Of a DNA stretch of 64,000 nucleotides, positions 33,330-40,538 are shown piece after piece. Within the stretch, counting starts at the first letter, position 1. Each line of letters opens with the position of its first letter. The notes under the pieces were generated by a model. The model ran no database searches and had not been told where the DNA came from. It worked only from the letters and a program-made list of their open reading frames with translations. A program made the translations under genes and the position numbers. This DNA is from Paulinella micropora. Its lineage: Eukaryota > Cercozoa > Imbricatea > Euglyphida > Paulinellidae. The stretch spans positions 19,300 to 83,299 of the forward strand of contig WBZZ01002564.1 in NCBI GenBank assembly GCA_019918135.1. Direction: 5' to 3'.

Positions 33330-33944
33330 ATGTCCCGGCTGCAGCTATGGCGCCTGTGGTCAGTGTGGTGCGCCGGGCCCAGCCCGCGGCCAGTACTACT
33401 GTCTGTGCAAGGGCCTCTGTTCCAGGCGCTGTGCGCCGAGCCCGCCCTCACCGCCCGGCCCTACGCACACCACCTAGTGCTGGGGCCGCTAGAGAGCGCG
33501 ACTGTGTTCGAAGTACAGCCGTTCGTCAGGTTCCCGCAGTGCGAGTCCTTGGAGGTCGCGAGCGTACTCGCGACCACGTGTGGCGCGGTGGAGTGGCACT
33601 ACCAGGACGACGCCGTGCGCGTGCGCGGGCCCCGGGTGGAGGAGCGGTTCTACCCCCCCGACGTGCTCGAGGTCAGCAGCCGCGCCGGCCTGCGCCAGCC
33701 CGCCCACCCCGACGTGACCCTGCGCTTCCGTGTGACCTGCCACGACGCCTACCAGTGCCGCGTGGCCTACACGCCCGTCCTGGTGTGCACCGACCGGTAC
33801 ACCAGGCGCCTGGCAGCCTGCGGGGCCCTGGCGTGGGCCGTGCTCGCGCTGTGCGTCGTCACGGTCTGCGCCGCGCGGCGCTGCCGGTCCGGCGGACGCC
33901 CCCCTCCGCCGCGGGCGGTGGCGTGGCTGGCTAGTGCACAGTAA
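33330..33944 (+). CDS. Type I membrane protein, unrecognised (204 aa)
   Basis: The ATG at 33330 opens a single GC-rich frame. The N-terminus is hydrophobic enough for a signal peptide or anchor (about residues 4-30). The middle has six or more Cys, compatible with a small extracellular disulphide-bonded domain. A strong membrane helix (AACGALAWAVLALCVVTVC, about residues 155-178) is followed by a basic, Pro-rich tail. It is divergent from the adhesin gene, about 390 bases away. No family recognised. Confidence 0.6.
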   Translation: MSRLQLWRLWSVWCAGPSPRPVLLSVQGPLFQALCAEPALTARPYAHHLVLGPLESATVFEVQPFVRFPQCESLEVASVLATTCGAVEWHYQDDAVRVRGPRVEERFYPPDVLEVSSRAGLRQPAHPDVTLRFRVTCHDAYQCRVAYTPVLVCTDRYTRRLAACGALAWAVLALCVVTVCAARRCRSGGRPPPPRAVAWLASAQ

Positions 33945-34013
33945 CCACGGGAACGGGGGGGACAGGGGGTAACAGGAGGTAGCTGGGCCTGCCCGGGCGA
34001 CGGGTGCGGCGGC

Positions 34014-34589
34014 GTGCAGGAGGCTCTGCGTCAGAGCTTCACTAACGAACGTGCCAGGGCGGGGAGCCCTGCGACTTTGCAGTGCCCAGTGGCGAAGAGA
34101 CTCTGCCCGGCTGAAGTTGCAGGTGTTTGTGATAATGGGGATAGTATCCCGCTGTCGCTCACGGTGCATGACTGTGCGGCGCTCGAAGAAATGCGCTTCT
34201 GCCCCGAGCCGGGGGTCCGGCGGGTAGCCGGCGAAGGCCGGCGGCTCTCCATCCACGTCCAGGAGTGTAATCAGCTGAGGCAACTGTCGCTGCCTCCCCT
34301 GCGCCTCCCGCTGGAGCTCACGGTTCGTGACTGTGCTGCGCTCGGCACCCTAGACCTGCCCGCCCCTCAGGACGGACCGCGCGGCGACCTCACACTCAAG
34401 CTAGCCGGTTGTCCTCTACTGGCCCAGGGGGGTTCAGCACCGGAGCGGGACAAGGGGAGGGGGCCGGCAGCGCGCCGGGGCGAGAGAGAGAGAGGGTCGC
34501 GTAGTCTGGCTAGCGGCCAAACCCGGCCAGGCACCGGAGCGAGGAAGGGGAGGGGACGCCGGCTCATTAAAAGGCCAAGCCCGGCATAG
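34014..34589 (+). CDS. Short LRR-like repeat protein
   Basis: The open frame (true start uncertain) carries at least three units of the type L-x-V-x-x-C-x-x-L-x-x-L-x-L-P: LTVHDCAALEEMRF, IHVQECNQLRQLSLP, LTVRDCAALGTLDLP, then LKLAGCPLL. The tail is Arg/Gly-rich. The same repeat style appears in the proteins at 40539-42600, 60280-62214 and beyond 62470, so this may be a small or truncated member of that family. Function unknown; such repeats usually bind other proteins. Confidence 0.5.
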   Translation: MQEALRQSFTNERARAGSPATLQCPVAKRLCPAEVAGVCDNGDSIPLSLTVHDCAALEEMRFCPEPGVRRVAGEGRRLSIHVQECNQLRQLSLPPLRLPLELTVRDCAALGTLDLPAPQDGPRGDLTLKLAGCPLLAQGGSAPERDKGRGPAARRGERERGSRSLASGQTRPGTGARKGRGRRLIKRPSPA

Positions 34590-34817
34590 AAGCCCCGAGG
34601 GGGGCTGGCTACTTTCCTACGGCCCGAGGGCGGGGGTGGCTGTCAGGGATTGGTAATTTAATGTGCGCACGTGCGCGGTGGACGGACTAGCGCTACCGCG
34701 TGGCCACCGGCGCTAAGCGCGCCCGTCGTGCGCGTGGGGGGGGGAGGACGAGGCGGTCCAGACGTCAGGGCCGGGCTTAGCAGCCCCTAGCCCGCGCGGC
34801 TGCTGCGCGAGGCCTGG

Positions 34818-34988
34818 CTAGAGGTCGCACAGCTGCAGCGCCCGGCCGCTGGCCAAGTCAAACGTACAACCACAGCCGAAGCGAATCGTGTGCTCTTCCA
34901 GGACGAAGTCGGCGGGGCCTTCGTCGGCTAGGTGGCCGGAGCAGGAACAGGAGGGGCCCAGGGGTTCGCGCTGCGCGTAGTTCCTCAT
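34818..34988 (-). CDS. Small Cys-rich protein (56 aa), candidate zinc binder
   Basis: ATG at 34988, stop at 34818. PSCSCSGH and FGCGCTFD form a C-x-C-x-x-H / C-x-C arrangement suited to one zinc ion, with an acidic middle. Codon third positions are almost all G or C, as in neighbouring genes. It could be a tiny RNA-polymerase- or transcription-related zinc protein, but no family match is claimed. Confidence 0.45.
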   Translation of the reverse strand: MRNYAQREPLGPSCSCSGHLADEGPADFVLEEHTIRFGCGCTFDLASGRALQLCDL

Positions 34989-35091
34989 CGTGGCTCGCTG
35001 GGTGCTGGCGTTCTGTGGTAGTACCGTGCCGCCGACCCAAGGGGCCGGGGAGGGGGCGGGGGGCCGCGGGGGGTGGGTCGTGGGCCGGTGG

Positions 35092-35120
35092 GGGGGGGGG
35101 GGGGGGGGGGGGGGGCGTCG
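35092..35120. repeat. Poly(G) tract
   Basis: An almost pure run of more than 20 G in an intergenic region. Length is probably unreliable in any assembly. G-runs like this recur through the GC-rich segment and coincide with many frame breaks. Confidence 0.9.
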
Positions 35121-35163
35121 GGGAGGGGGGGCCTACGTAGCGCCCGCGGGTGCCCCCCGGGGC

Positions 35164-35679
35164 CTACGTAGCGCCCGCGGGGGGGAGGGGCGCCGCCGGC
35201 CGGCCGCCCCCCGTCGCCCCTCCCCCGGACTGCGCCTGCGCTGGCCGTAGGCCGGCGCTCCAGCTCTGGAGCTGCAGGAGCCACTGTGGACGGTGCTCAC
35301 CGCCCGCGAGCGCCGGTGGCGGCCGGCGGTGCTCGGCATCCGCCGCGGGCGGGGTGCCGCCGCCGGGCCCGACACGATCGTCGGCGCCCGCTTCCGTGTC
35401 AGCGTCCGTCTCCTCAGGGTCGGTCTCTGTCTCCGGGTCGGTCTCTGTCTCGGAGTCCGCCGCCTGACGGGCGTGGCGCCCGCACAGCCCGGGCGTGGCG
35501 GCCCCGGCGCGCCGGAAGAGGCTTCTCCGTGCGCAGGGCCGGCAGGCCGGCACCCAGGCCGTCCAGCGCCGGCCGTGCCCCGGCCTGTACCTGCCCAGCA
35601 GCGGTCCGCGGCGCCACCCCTGGAAACTGTACTTGACCGTGCCCCGGCGCCGGGCAGCACGCGCGGCGGAGGGTGCCAT
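35164..35679 (-). CDS. Cys/His cluster protein with acidic repeats (171 aa)
   Basis: The start at 35679 gives a basic N-terminus, then ACRPCARRSLF...GLCGRHA, a C-x2-C...C-x2-H cluster. A Glu/Thr/Asp repeat (TETDPETETDPEETD) and a Pro/Gly/Ala-rich C-terminus follow. The Cys/His arrangement recalls the small zinc modules scattered through giant-virus proteins. The opposite strand is also open here, but its translation is low-complexity. Moderately sure it is real; function unknown. Confidence 0.4.
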   Translation of the reverse strand: MAPSAARAARRRGTVKYSFQGWRRGPLLGRYRPGHGRRWTAWVPACRPCARRSLFRRAGAATPGLCGRHARQAADSETETDPETETDPEETDADTEAGADDRVGPGGGTPPAADAEHRRPPPALAGGEHRPQWLLQLQSWSAGLRPAQAQSGGGATGGGRPAAPLPPAGAT

Positions 35680-35994
35680 AGCAGGGGCTTTCTGCCCCCC
35701 GGCCGCGTGTACGGCGGGGCTGAGCTGGCCCGGCCCGCCCCCCGCGCGCGCCCGGGGGGGAGGCGGCGGGGCGCCCCGCCCCCCGCGCGCGCGGGGGGGA
35801 GGCGGCGGGGCGCCCCGCCCCGGGCGCGGCGCCACGCCCGTGCCCGGGCGCGCGGGGGGGGGGGGGAGAGAAGGCTGGCAGGAGGAGGGGGGGGGGAGGT
35901 CGTCGGGCGGAGGGGGGGAGGCCCCGACGAAACCTGTCTTCTCCCCCCCCCTGGGCCCCGGGCAGGGGGGGCCGCCCGCCCCCGGCCGGCAGAA

Positions 35995-36810
35995 ATGCTG
36001 AGCGTGGACGACTGCCTAGCGGCCAGGCCGGGGGCCCGCTCCCGCGCGGCCCGCATCCCGCGCCAGCACGCCTGCCCCGACTGCCAGGGCAGCGAACTCG
36101 TGTGCGTGAACGGCTCTGCGTGTGACTGTGGGTGGCTGGGCTCCGTCGTAGCCGAGCACCTGACGAGGCTGCTGGTGCAGCGCTGCTACGCCCGGCGGCT
36201 GTCGCACCCACGGGACGTAGTGGGTGAGTGGCTGCCGTTCCTGCCCCCGGGCGCGGCGGCCCAGCCGCTCCCCCCGCTGTCGGTGTGCTGGGGCAGGGCA
36301 CAGGATCCGGGCGGGGCTTCCCTCAGCAGCGCGACGGCCGAGGCCTGGCTGCAGGGCCTGGAGGACCGGCACGGGGCGGGCCCCCGCACCGTCTGGCTCC
36401 TCCACCGCAAGCGGCGGCAGCCCGTGGCCAAGCTGCTGGCGGGCCGCGCGCGCGGCCTGGGCTGGACCGTGGAGTTCTGGACCGAGGACGAACTGCTGTT
36501 CCCGCCCGACACGCACGGCCCGTACTTCGCGGAGCACCGGGTGCTGGCCCCGGAGGAAGTGAGCGAGCTGGCCAGGACCTACTCGGTGCTGCCCCAGGAG
36601 CAGTTCCCCGTCCTGCACAGCGGCGACCCCGCCGCTCGCTGGTGGGGCGTGCGGCCCGGCGACATTGTGCGCGTGTCTTCGTGGCTGGACGGGGGCGAGC
36701 AGCCTACCTACCGCCGGTGCGGGCCCCTGGGCGCCGAACAGTTCCGGCGCGACAGCATCGTCCCCAAGAAGCCGAGGCAGGTCGATCGCCAGGGCCGCTA
36801 CACCACTTGA
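35995..36810 (+). CDS. RPB5-like RNA polymerase subunit with Cys-rich N-terminal extension (271 aa)
   Basis: The C-terminal part matches RPB5 (eukaryotic RPABC1, archaeal RpoH and nucleocytovirus homologues): YFAEHRVLAPEEV, FPVLHSGDPAARWWGVRPGDIVRV and PTYRRCGPLG. The preceding region (TVWLLHRKRRQPVAKLL, WTVEFWTEDELLF) fits the RPB5 jaw domain. RPB5 is part of the lower jaw that grips downstream DNA. The N-terminus is unusual: CPDCQGSELVC...CDCGW (about residues 26-44) looks like a zinc ribbon not found in ordinary RPB5. The ATG at 35995 is chosen because upstream sequence is low-complexity. A polyadenylation signal lies at 37035. Giant viruses often encode RPB5, which supports a viral origin of the GC-rich segment; a host copy is not excluded. 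Confidence 0.8.
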   Translation: MLSVDDCLAARPGARSRAARIPRQHACPDCQGSELVCVNGSACDCGWLGSVVAEHLTRLLVQRCYARRLSHPRDVVGEWLPFLPPGAAAQPLPPLSVCWGRAQDPGGASLSSATAEAWLQGLEDRHGAGPRTVWLLHRKRRQPVAKLLAGRARGLGWTVEFWTEDELLFPPDTHGPYFAEHRVLAPEEVSELARTYSVLPQEQFPVLHSGDPAARWWGVRPGDIVRVSSWLDGGEQPTYRRCGPLGAEQFRRDSIVPKKPRQVDRQGRYTT

Positions 36811-36945
36811 GGGGGGGCGCCCCCCCCTCCCCCCCCCCGCCCCTTTCGCCTGAGGGGGGGGCGGCCCCCCCTCCCCCCGCCCCTTTCGCCTGAGGGGGGG
36901 CGGGCCCCCCCTCCCCCCGCCCCTTTCGCCTGAGGGGGGGCCCGT
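36808..36945. repeat. Tandem G/C hairpin repeat overlapping the RPB5 stop codon
   Basis: Units of about 40 bases begin TGAGGGGGGG, continue through CCCCCC, and end GCCCCTTTCGCC. Three to four copies follow one another, and the stop codon of RPB5 is the TGA of the first unit. Each unit can fold into a G-run/C-run hairpin. A 3'-end-forming hairpin is possible, but a polyadenylation signal also lies downstream. Confidence 0.75.
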
Positions 36946-37034
36946 GCTGCCGGCCGGCCACAAGGCAGGCAGCGGGTGCGGAGCCCAACCAACTGCCTCC
37001 CCCGCCTGGCTGTCAAAAACAGAACGATGCTTTT

Positions 37035-37040
37035 AATAAA
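37035..37040 (+). terminator. AATAAA polyadenylation signal after the RPB5 gene
   Basis: AATAAA in an AT-rich pocket (CTTTTAATAAAAAATAA) within otherwise GC-rich DNA, about 225 bases after the RPB5 stop. The same hexamer follows the genes ending at 39495, 58411 and 60187. Confidence 0.6.
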
Positions 37041-37089
37041 AAATAACTCTCTCTCGTAAGCCCTTCTTCAGCAAACAGAACGGTGGGTG

Positions 37090-37728
37090 CTAAGAGAAGA
37101 TGTTGCCTAGCGCTAGGTCACGGATGGCCCTTCTGAGCGCGGGTACCTCCTGGGGCACTGCCTCCAGCCTCGCGATGACGTAGCCCCAGCTCTCTCGGCC
37201 TTTGACCCACCCGTCACCGGACCCGTCAAAGTCCTGATCCACAAAGTAGAAGAGCGCTGCCAGGGGATGAGAGAAGGAGCCGTCCGCTCCCTCGTCGTCG
37301 TCGCTCTCGCACTCTTTCTCCCCCTTTGGCTCCAGGTCCCGCAGGATCTCCTGTGTGTCCCATTGGTCTGCCTCCCCGGTCCCAAAGTGGAGCAGGCACG
37401 CCATCACCTCAGCCAGGACCTTTTGCTGCCACTGGGCTTTGAGCCGGGCGAGATAGGCTGCCAGGTGTGGCTGTCGGTGCACCTCGGCGGTGGCGCGGGC
37501 AAACTTCATTTCGGCACGGGCCCGGCGACCAAAGACAGCTTTGCGCCGCTTGAGGGGTGGCGGGGGTGTGGAGGGGCGGGCGTCTGCGCCACGGCGCTTC
37601 TGACCCGCCGGCACCGGGGCGCCGGACGGGGCGTCTGCCAGTGTGCCGGCCAGCGTCCGCGCCGCCGCGGTCGGAGACGGAAGAGGGGTCGGGGGGAGCA
37701 AGTCGGCGGTACACGAGTGGGCAGACAT
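37090..37728 (-). CDS. Unrecognised protein with basic Pro-rich N-terminus and acidic loop (212 aa)
   Basis: ATG at 37728 and stop at 37090. The first 70 residues are Pro/Ala/Thr-rich with a KRR/RRK-type nuclear-localisation-like stretch. The rest is folded-looking, with helical segments (AYLARLKAQWQQKVLAEVM), an acidic loop (ECESDDDEG) and aromatic motifs (LAALFYFVDQDFDGSGDGW). Convergent with RPB5. The longer upstream open frame to 38253 is low-complexity and I leave it out. No family recognised. Confidence 0.5.
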   Translation of the reverse strand: MSAHSCTADLLPPTPLPSPTAAARTLAGTLADAPSGAPVPAGQKRRGADARPSTPPPPLKRRKAVFGRRARAEMKFARATAEVHRQPHLAAYLARLKAQWQQKVLAEVMACLLHFGTGEADQWDTQEILRDLEPKGEKECESDDDEGADGSFSHPLAALFYFVDQDFDGSGDGWVKGRESWGYVIARLEAVPQEVPALRRAIRDLALGNIFS

Positions 37729-37779
37729 AGGCTCTGCCTCCAGCGAGCGGAATTGAATTGTGGCCGGGACCGGGAGCTG

Positions 37780-38060
37780 GCGTCCCCCCCCCGGCGCAGC
37801 GTCGCGCGCCCGGCCTCGCGCGTCCGCCGCCGCGCTGGCGAGCGCCCCCCCCCCCCGTCCGGGGCCCACGGGCGCGCGCGGGCGCCCGCCCCCCCCCCCC
37901 CCCTTGAGGGGCACGCGGCGCCGCCCGTGGCACGCGAGGGGGCACGCGGCGCCGCCCGTGGCACGCGTGCCACCGAGGGGGGCACGCGGCGCCGTTCGCT
38001 TTCCCCCTCTCCCTGGCCCCCCGCGGTGCGTGCGCGCCCTGGCGCAGGGAGGGTAGCGGA
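37780..38060. repeat. GC-rich tandem repeat between divergent genes
   Basis: Units containing GGGCACGCGGCGCCG and CCCGTGGCACGCG recur three times at about 37905-37995, next to long C-runs (37843-37904). The stretch lies between the divergent genes starting at 37728 and 38137 and probably includes both promoters. Confidence 0.6.
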
Positions 38061-38136
38061 CAGCGCGGGGGTACAGTCTACCCCACAAAGCACGAGCGGC
38101 CGAAGCCGCCCAAGCCAGCACCGGCCGAAGCCGCTC

Positions 38137-39495
38137 ATGTCTAGCGCTGCCGGACTTAGCGACCTCGGCGGCGGCGGCGGCTCCGCGCCCGCGGAGGAGG
38201 ACGTGCCACACTCGAGCTTCTGGGCCAGGTACTTCCAAGCCGTGATAACCCACGAGCTGAAAAGTCGGAAGAAGCGGGGCCGCCTCGCGGCCTATGCCGG
38301 CCCGGGGACGCCCCCGAAGCGCCGAGCGTTTTCCCGGACCAGGTGGCCCCTGCGCCCCGGCCCGCAGGACTGTTTCCTGGCGGCCAGGCTAGTGTCCCTC
38401 AACAAGGCGGCTCTCACCGCGGCGATCGGCGCCCAGGCCTCGTGCACCCAGGCCGCGGTGGCGGACTGTATGCTGGCGGTGGGCTCGCGCCACGCGCTGT
38501 CGACGGGCTGCGCGCCCGACCCCAGCGCCACGGACAAGCTGGTGGCCTTCTTTGCCGGCGTGCTGCAGCACCGGGCCACCAGGGCCCACCCCCGCTGCAC
38601 GGGGCCCAAGCCGCACGGCAGCGCCCCGCGGTGCGGCTGCGCCTTCCGGCACAACGCCCTGGGGCGGGCCCTGGCACTCAGCGCCTGGCCTGCCTGCAGC
38701 TTGGGGCAGGACAACCTCGGTCGCTGCCTGGAGCTGCTGCGACAGGCCGGAGCGGAGGCTGTGCGCCACTCGCTCGAGCCCGTGTTTCACGGCCTGGCCC
38801 ACGACGAAGCACGGCGCAGGCAGGACGAACTAAGCTCCGAGTGCTCGTTCGCCCTGTTGGCGCTGGGGGCCAGGCCACTGGACGCGCTGTGGCTGTGGTA
38901 CGACGGACAATTCTGCCCGGCCCAACTAGATTCGCTTACGGGCCAGAGCCGGCGCCACGAACTCACGGTGCGGCTGCGTGTCCTCGAGCCGGGCGACGGG
39001 CCCGGCCCGCACTCTGCCGCTGGCAGCCAGGCTCTGCCCCCGGCGGACACGGCGCTGCTCCTCGACGCCCTGGCCCCTCCCCCGCCGAGCGCCGCGTCCG
39101 GGCTATGCGACGTGCTAGCGTCCGCGGTACAGCGGGCCGGGCCCCGCTACGCCCTGCGCTCCTTTCGGGTGCGCCCCAACTACGACGGAGTGCCCGTCTC
39201 TGCCCCCGCCGCCGCCGAGTGGTCCGAGTACTTTGCCCAGAGCTTCGAGGTGACGGAGCTCGCGGGGGCGGGAGAGCAGCCGGAGGGCCGGGGGGCGCTG
39301 TGCCTGCCCGCGCACGCCCGCCAGCAGCCCTTCCACCGCTTCTTTCGTCAGTACCTAGACCCGCACCTCCGCCACGTGCGGCGCAACTGGCCGGTGGCGC
39401 TGTCGGTGCTCGTGGGCTCGTATTGTTTCGGGGGAGGGGGCATCCACGGCAAGAGCAGGCTCGAGGAGGGCTCCCGCCCCCGGTCGGGTGGTTAG
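38137..39495 (+). CDS. Unrecognised 452-aa protein
   Basis: The ATG at 38137 opens one unbroken GC-rich frame to 39495, with an AATAAA signal at 39631. The N-terminus is Gly-rich and acidic, then SFWARYFQAVITHELKSRKK begins the folded part. A Cys/His-containing region (RCTGPKPHG, RCGCAFRHNALGRAL) lies around residues 150-175. Later parts contain DALWLWYDGQFCPAQLDSL and FHRFFRQYLDPHLRHVRRNW. No known family matches by eye. It is one of the few long unbroken genes here, so it is probably under selection or recently active. Confidence 0.6.
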   Translation: MSSAAGLSDLGGGGGSAPAEEDVPHSSFWARYFQAVITHELKSRKKRGRLAAYAGPGTPPKRRAFSRTRWPLRPGPQDCFLAARLVSLNKAALTAAIGAQASCTQAAVADCMLAVGSRHALSTGCAPDPSATDKLVAFFAGVLQHRATRAHPRCTGPKPHGSAPRCGCAFRHNALGRALALSAWPACSLGQDNLGRCLELLRQAGAEAVRHSLEPVFHGLAHDEARRRQDELSSECSFALLALGARPLDALWLWYDGQFCPAQLDSLTGQSRRHELTVRLRVLEPGDGPGPHSAAGSQALPPADTALLLDALAPPPPSAASGLCDVLASAVQRAGPRYALRSFRVRPNYDGVPVSAPAAAEWSEYFAQSFEVTELAGAGEQPEGRGALCLPAHARQQPFHRFFRQYLDPHLRHVRRNWPVALSVLVGSYCFGGGGIHGKSRLEEGSRPRSGG

Positions 39496-39630
39496 CCACG
39501 AACGTCCGGCCGAGCACTGACTCACTAGCAGCTTCCGTGCACCCCCCCCCCCCCCGCGTCCGGAGGGTTCGGTGCCGGGGGGGGGGATCGCCCGGCCACT
39601 CCGCCGGCCCCTTTCTTTTCGGTTGGTGTC

Positions 39631-39636
39631 AATAAA
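39631..39636 (+). terminator. AATAAA polyadenylation signal
   Basis: AATAAA in GTGTCAATAAAATTCAG, 136 bases after the stop of the 452-residue gene. Confidence 0.6.
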
Positions 39637-39751
39637 ATTCAGGGCGTGGACTGTCTGTGTTTTCTGATCCCGTGCGGCCGGGGACGTCACCGGAAGAAGC
39701 TCCGTCTCGTCCGCGCGGTGGCGCTCTGCACCCGTCACGCCCTTGACATGC

Positions 39752-40290
39752 GGCGCGTCTCAATCACAAGAATTGGCGGCCGAACGAAAAAATAACGCGG
39801 GCCAAAGACAGCGAAATCGCGCGACTAAACGAAGAACTAGCGAAACGCGACGACCATATCTTTTTGATTATGGGCGACATAGCCCCTGGTGAAAACCCCA
39901 TAGAAATGTTTATGAACTTGAAGAAAAAATATTGCGAACTTGAAAAGCAATATGCGGAAGTGTCCGAATGCCTAGAACAGATCCAAATGATTTCGACCAA
40001 AAGGAGAAAGATTGAATAAGTGTATAATCACAGCAATCGTAGCAATCGTAGCAATCGTAGCAATCATCGTAATCGCCAAAAATACTAACTTCGCAAATAT
40101 TTTCTTTCCAACACATCCATATTTCTTCGTCTTCATCATCTCCGCTCATTTTTTTGGCGACTATTTTATATATTAAATAGTAATTCAATTTTGCTCTTAT
40201 TATAAAAATAATGATAATACTTAATTATAAAATTGAATTTTTTCAATAGAAACATATCTTTAAATTATGCAGGAGTTTGATTGGAGGCAA
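39752..40290. mobile_element. AT-rich island, probable fragment of a polinton-like element
   Basis: Composition changes from very GC-rich to AT-rich at about 39752 and back at about 40290. The island holds a coiled-coil protein fragment (plus strand), a small minus-strand frame starting MSGDDEDEEIWMCWKEN, and four copies of TCGTAGCAA-type units near 40035-40065. Its composition and codon use resemble the 18.7-27.4 kb element. It may be a missing piece of that element or a second insertion. Confidence 0.55.
39760..40019 (+). pseudogene. Coiled-coil protein fragment in the AT-rich island
   Basis: The frame ending with TAA at 40017-40019 reads SEIARLNEELAKRDDHIF, then IMGDIAPGENPIEMFMNL, and ends KKKYCELEKQYAEVSECLEQ plus a short basic tail. 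Heptad-like spacing of Leu/Ile indicates a coiled coil. No start codon is evident: the 5' part is cut at the GC-rich junction or shifted in frame. Function unknown. Confidence 0.5.
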
Positions 40291-40538
40291 ACTTACTGTA
40301 AGCCAAGGAGCGGGACAAGAGAGAAGGGGATACCAGGGAGGAGAGGGGGGTCCTCCTCCCCTTCCCTTCCTTCCTCCCCCCGCGGCACCCGCCCGCTCTC
40401 CCCAGACCGCCTGCCCCGTGCCGACACCTACCTGCCACCCCCCCCCCCCCGGCTTGGAGACGCTCGCGCCGGAACCCCACCACCCCCCGGCTTGGAGACG
40501 CTCGCGCCGGAGTTTTATCCCCGGGCCCTACGCCCCCC

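Noticed and set aside
35133..36056. Long overlapping minus-strand Arg/Pro/Gly/Ala-rich frames
   Set aside because: Open because of high GC and few stop codons. Only 35164-35679 shows structure (Cys/His cluster and acidic repeats).
37733..38253. N-terminal extension of the minus-strand gene 37090-37728
   Set aside because: The upstream frame is Arg/Gly/Ala/Pro-rich, crosses a tandem repeat and overlaps the start of the divergent gene at 38137, so the Met at 37728 is the better start.
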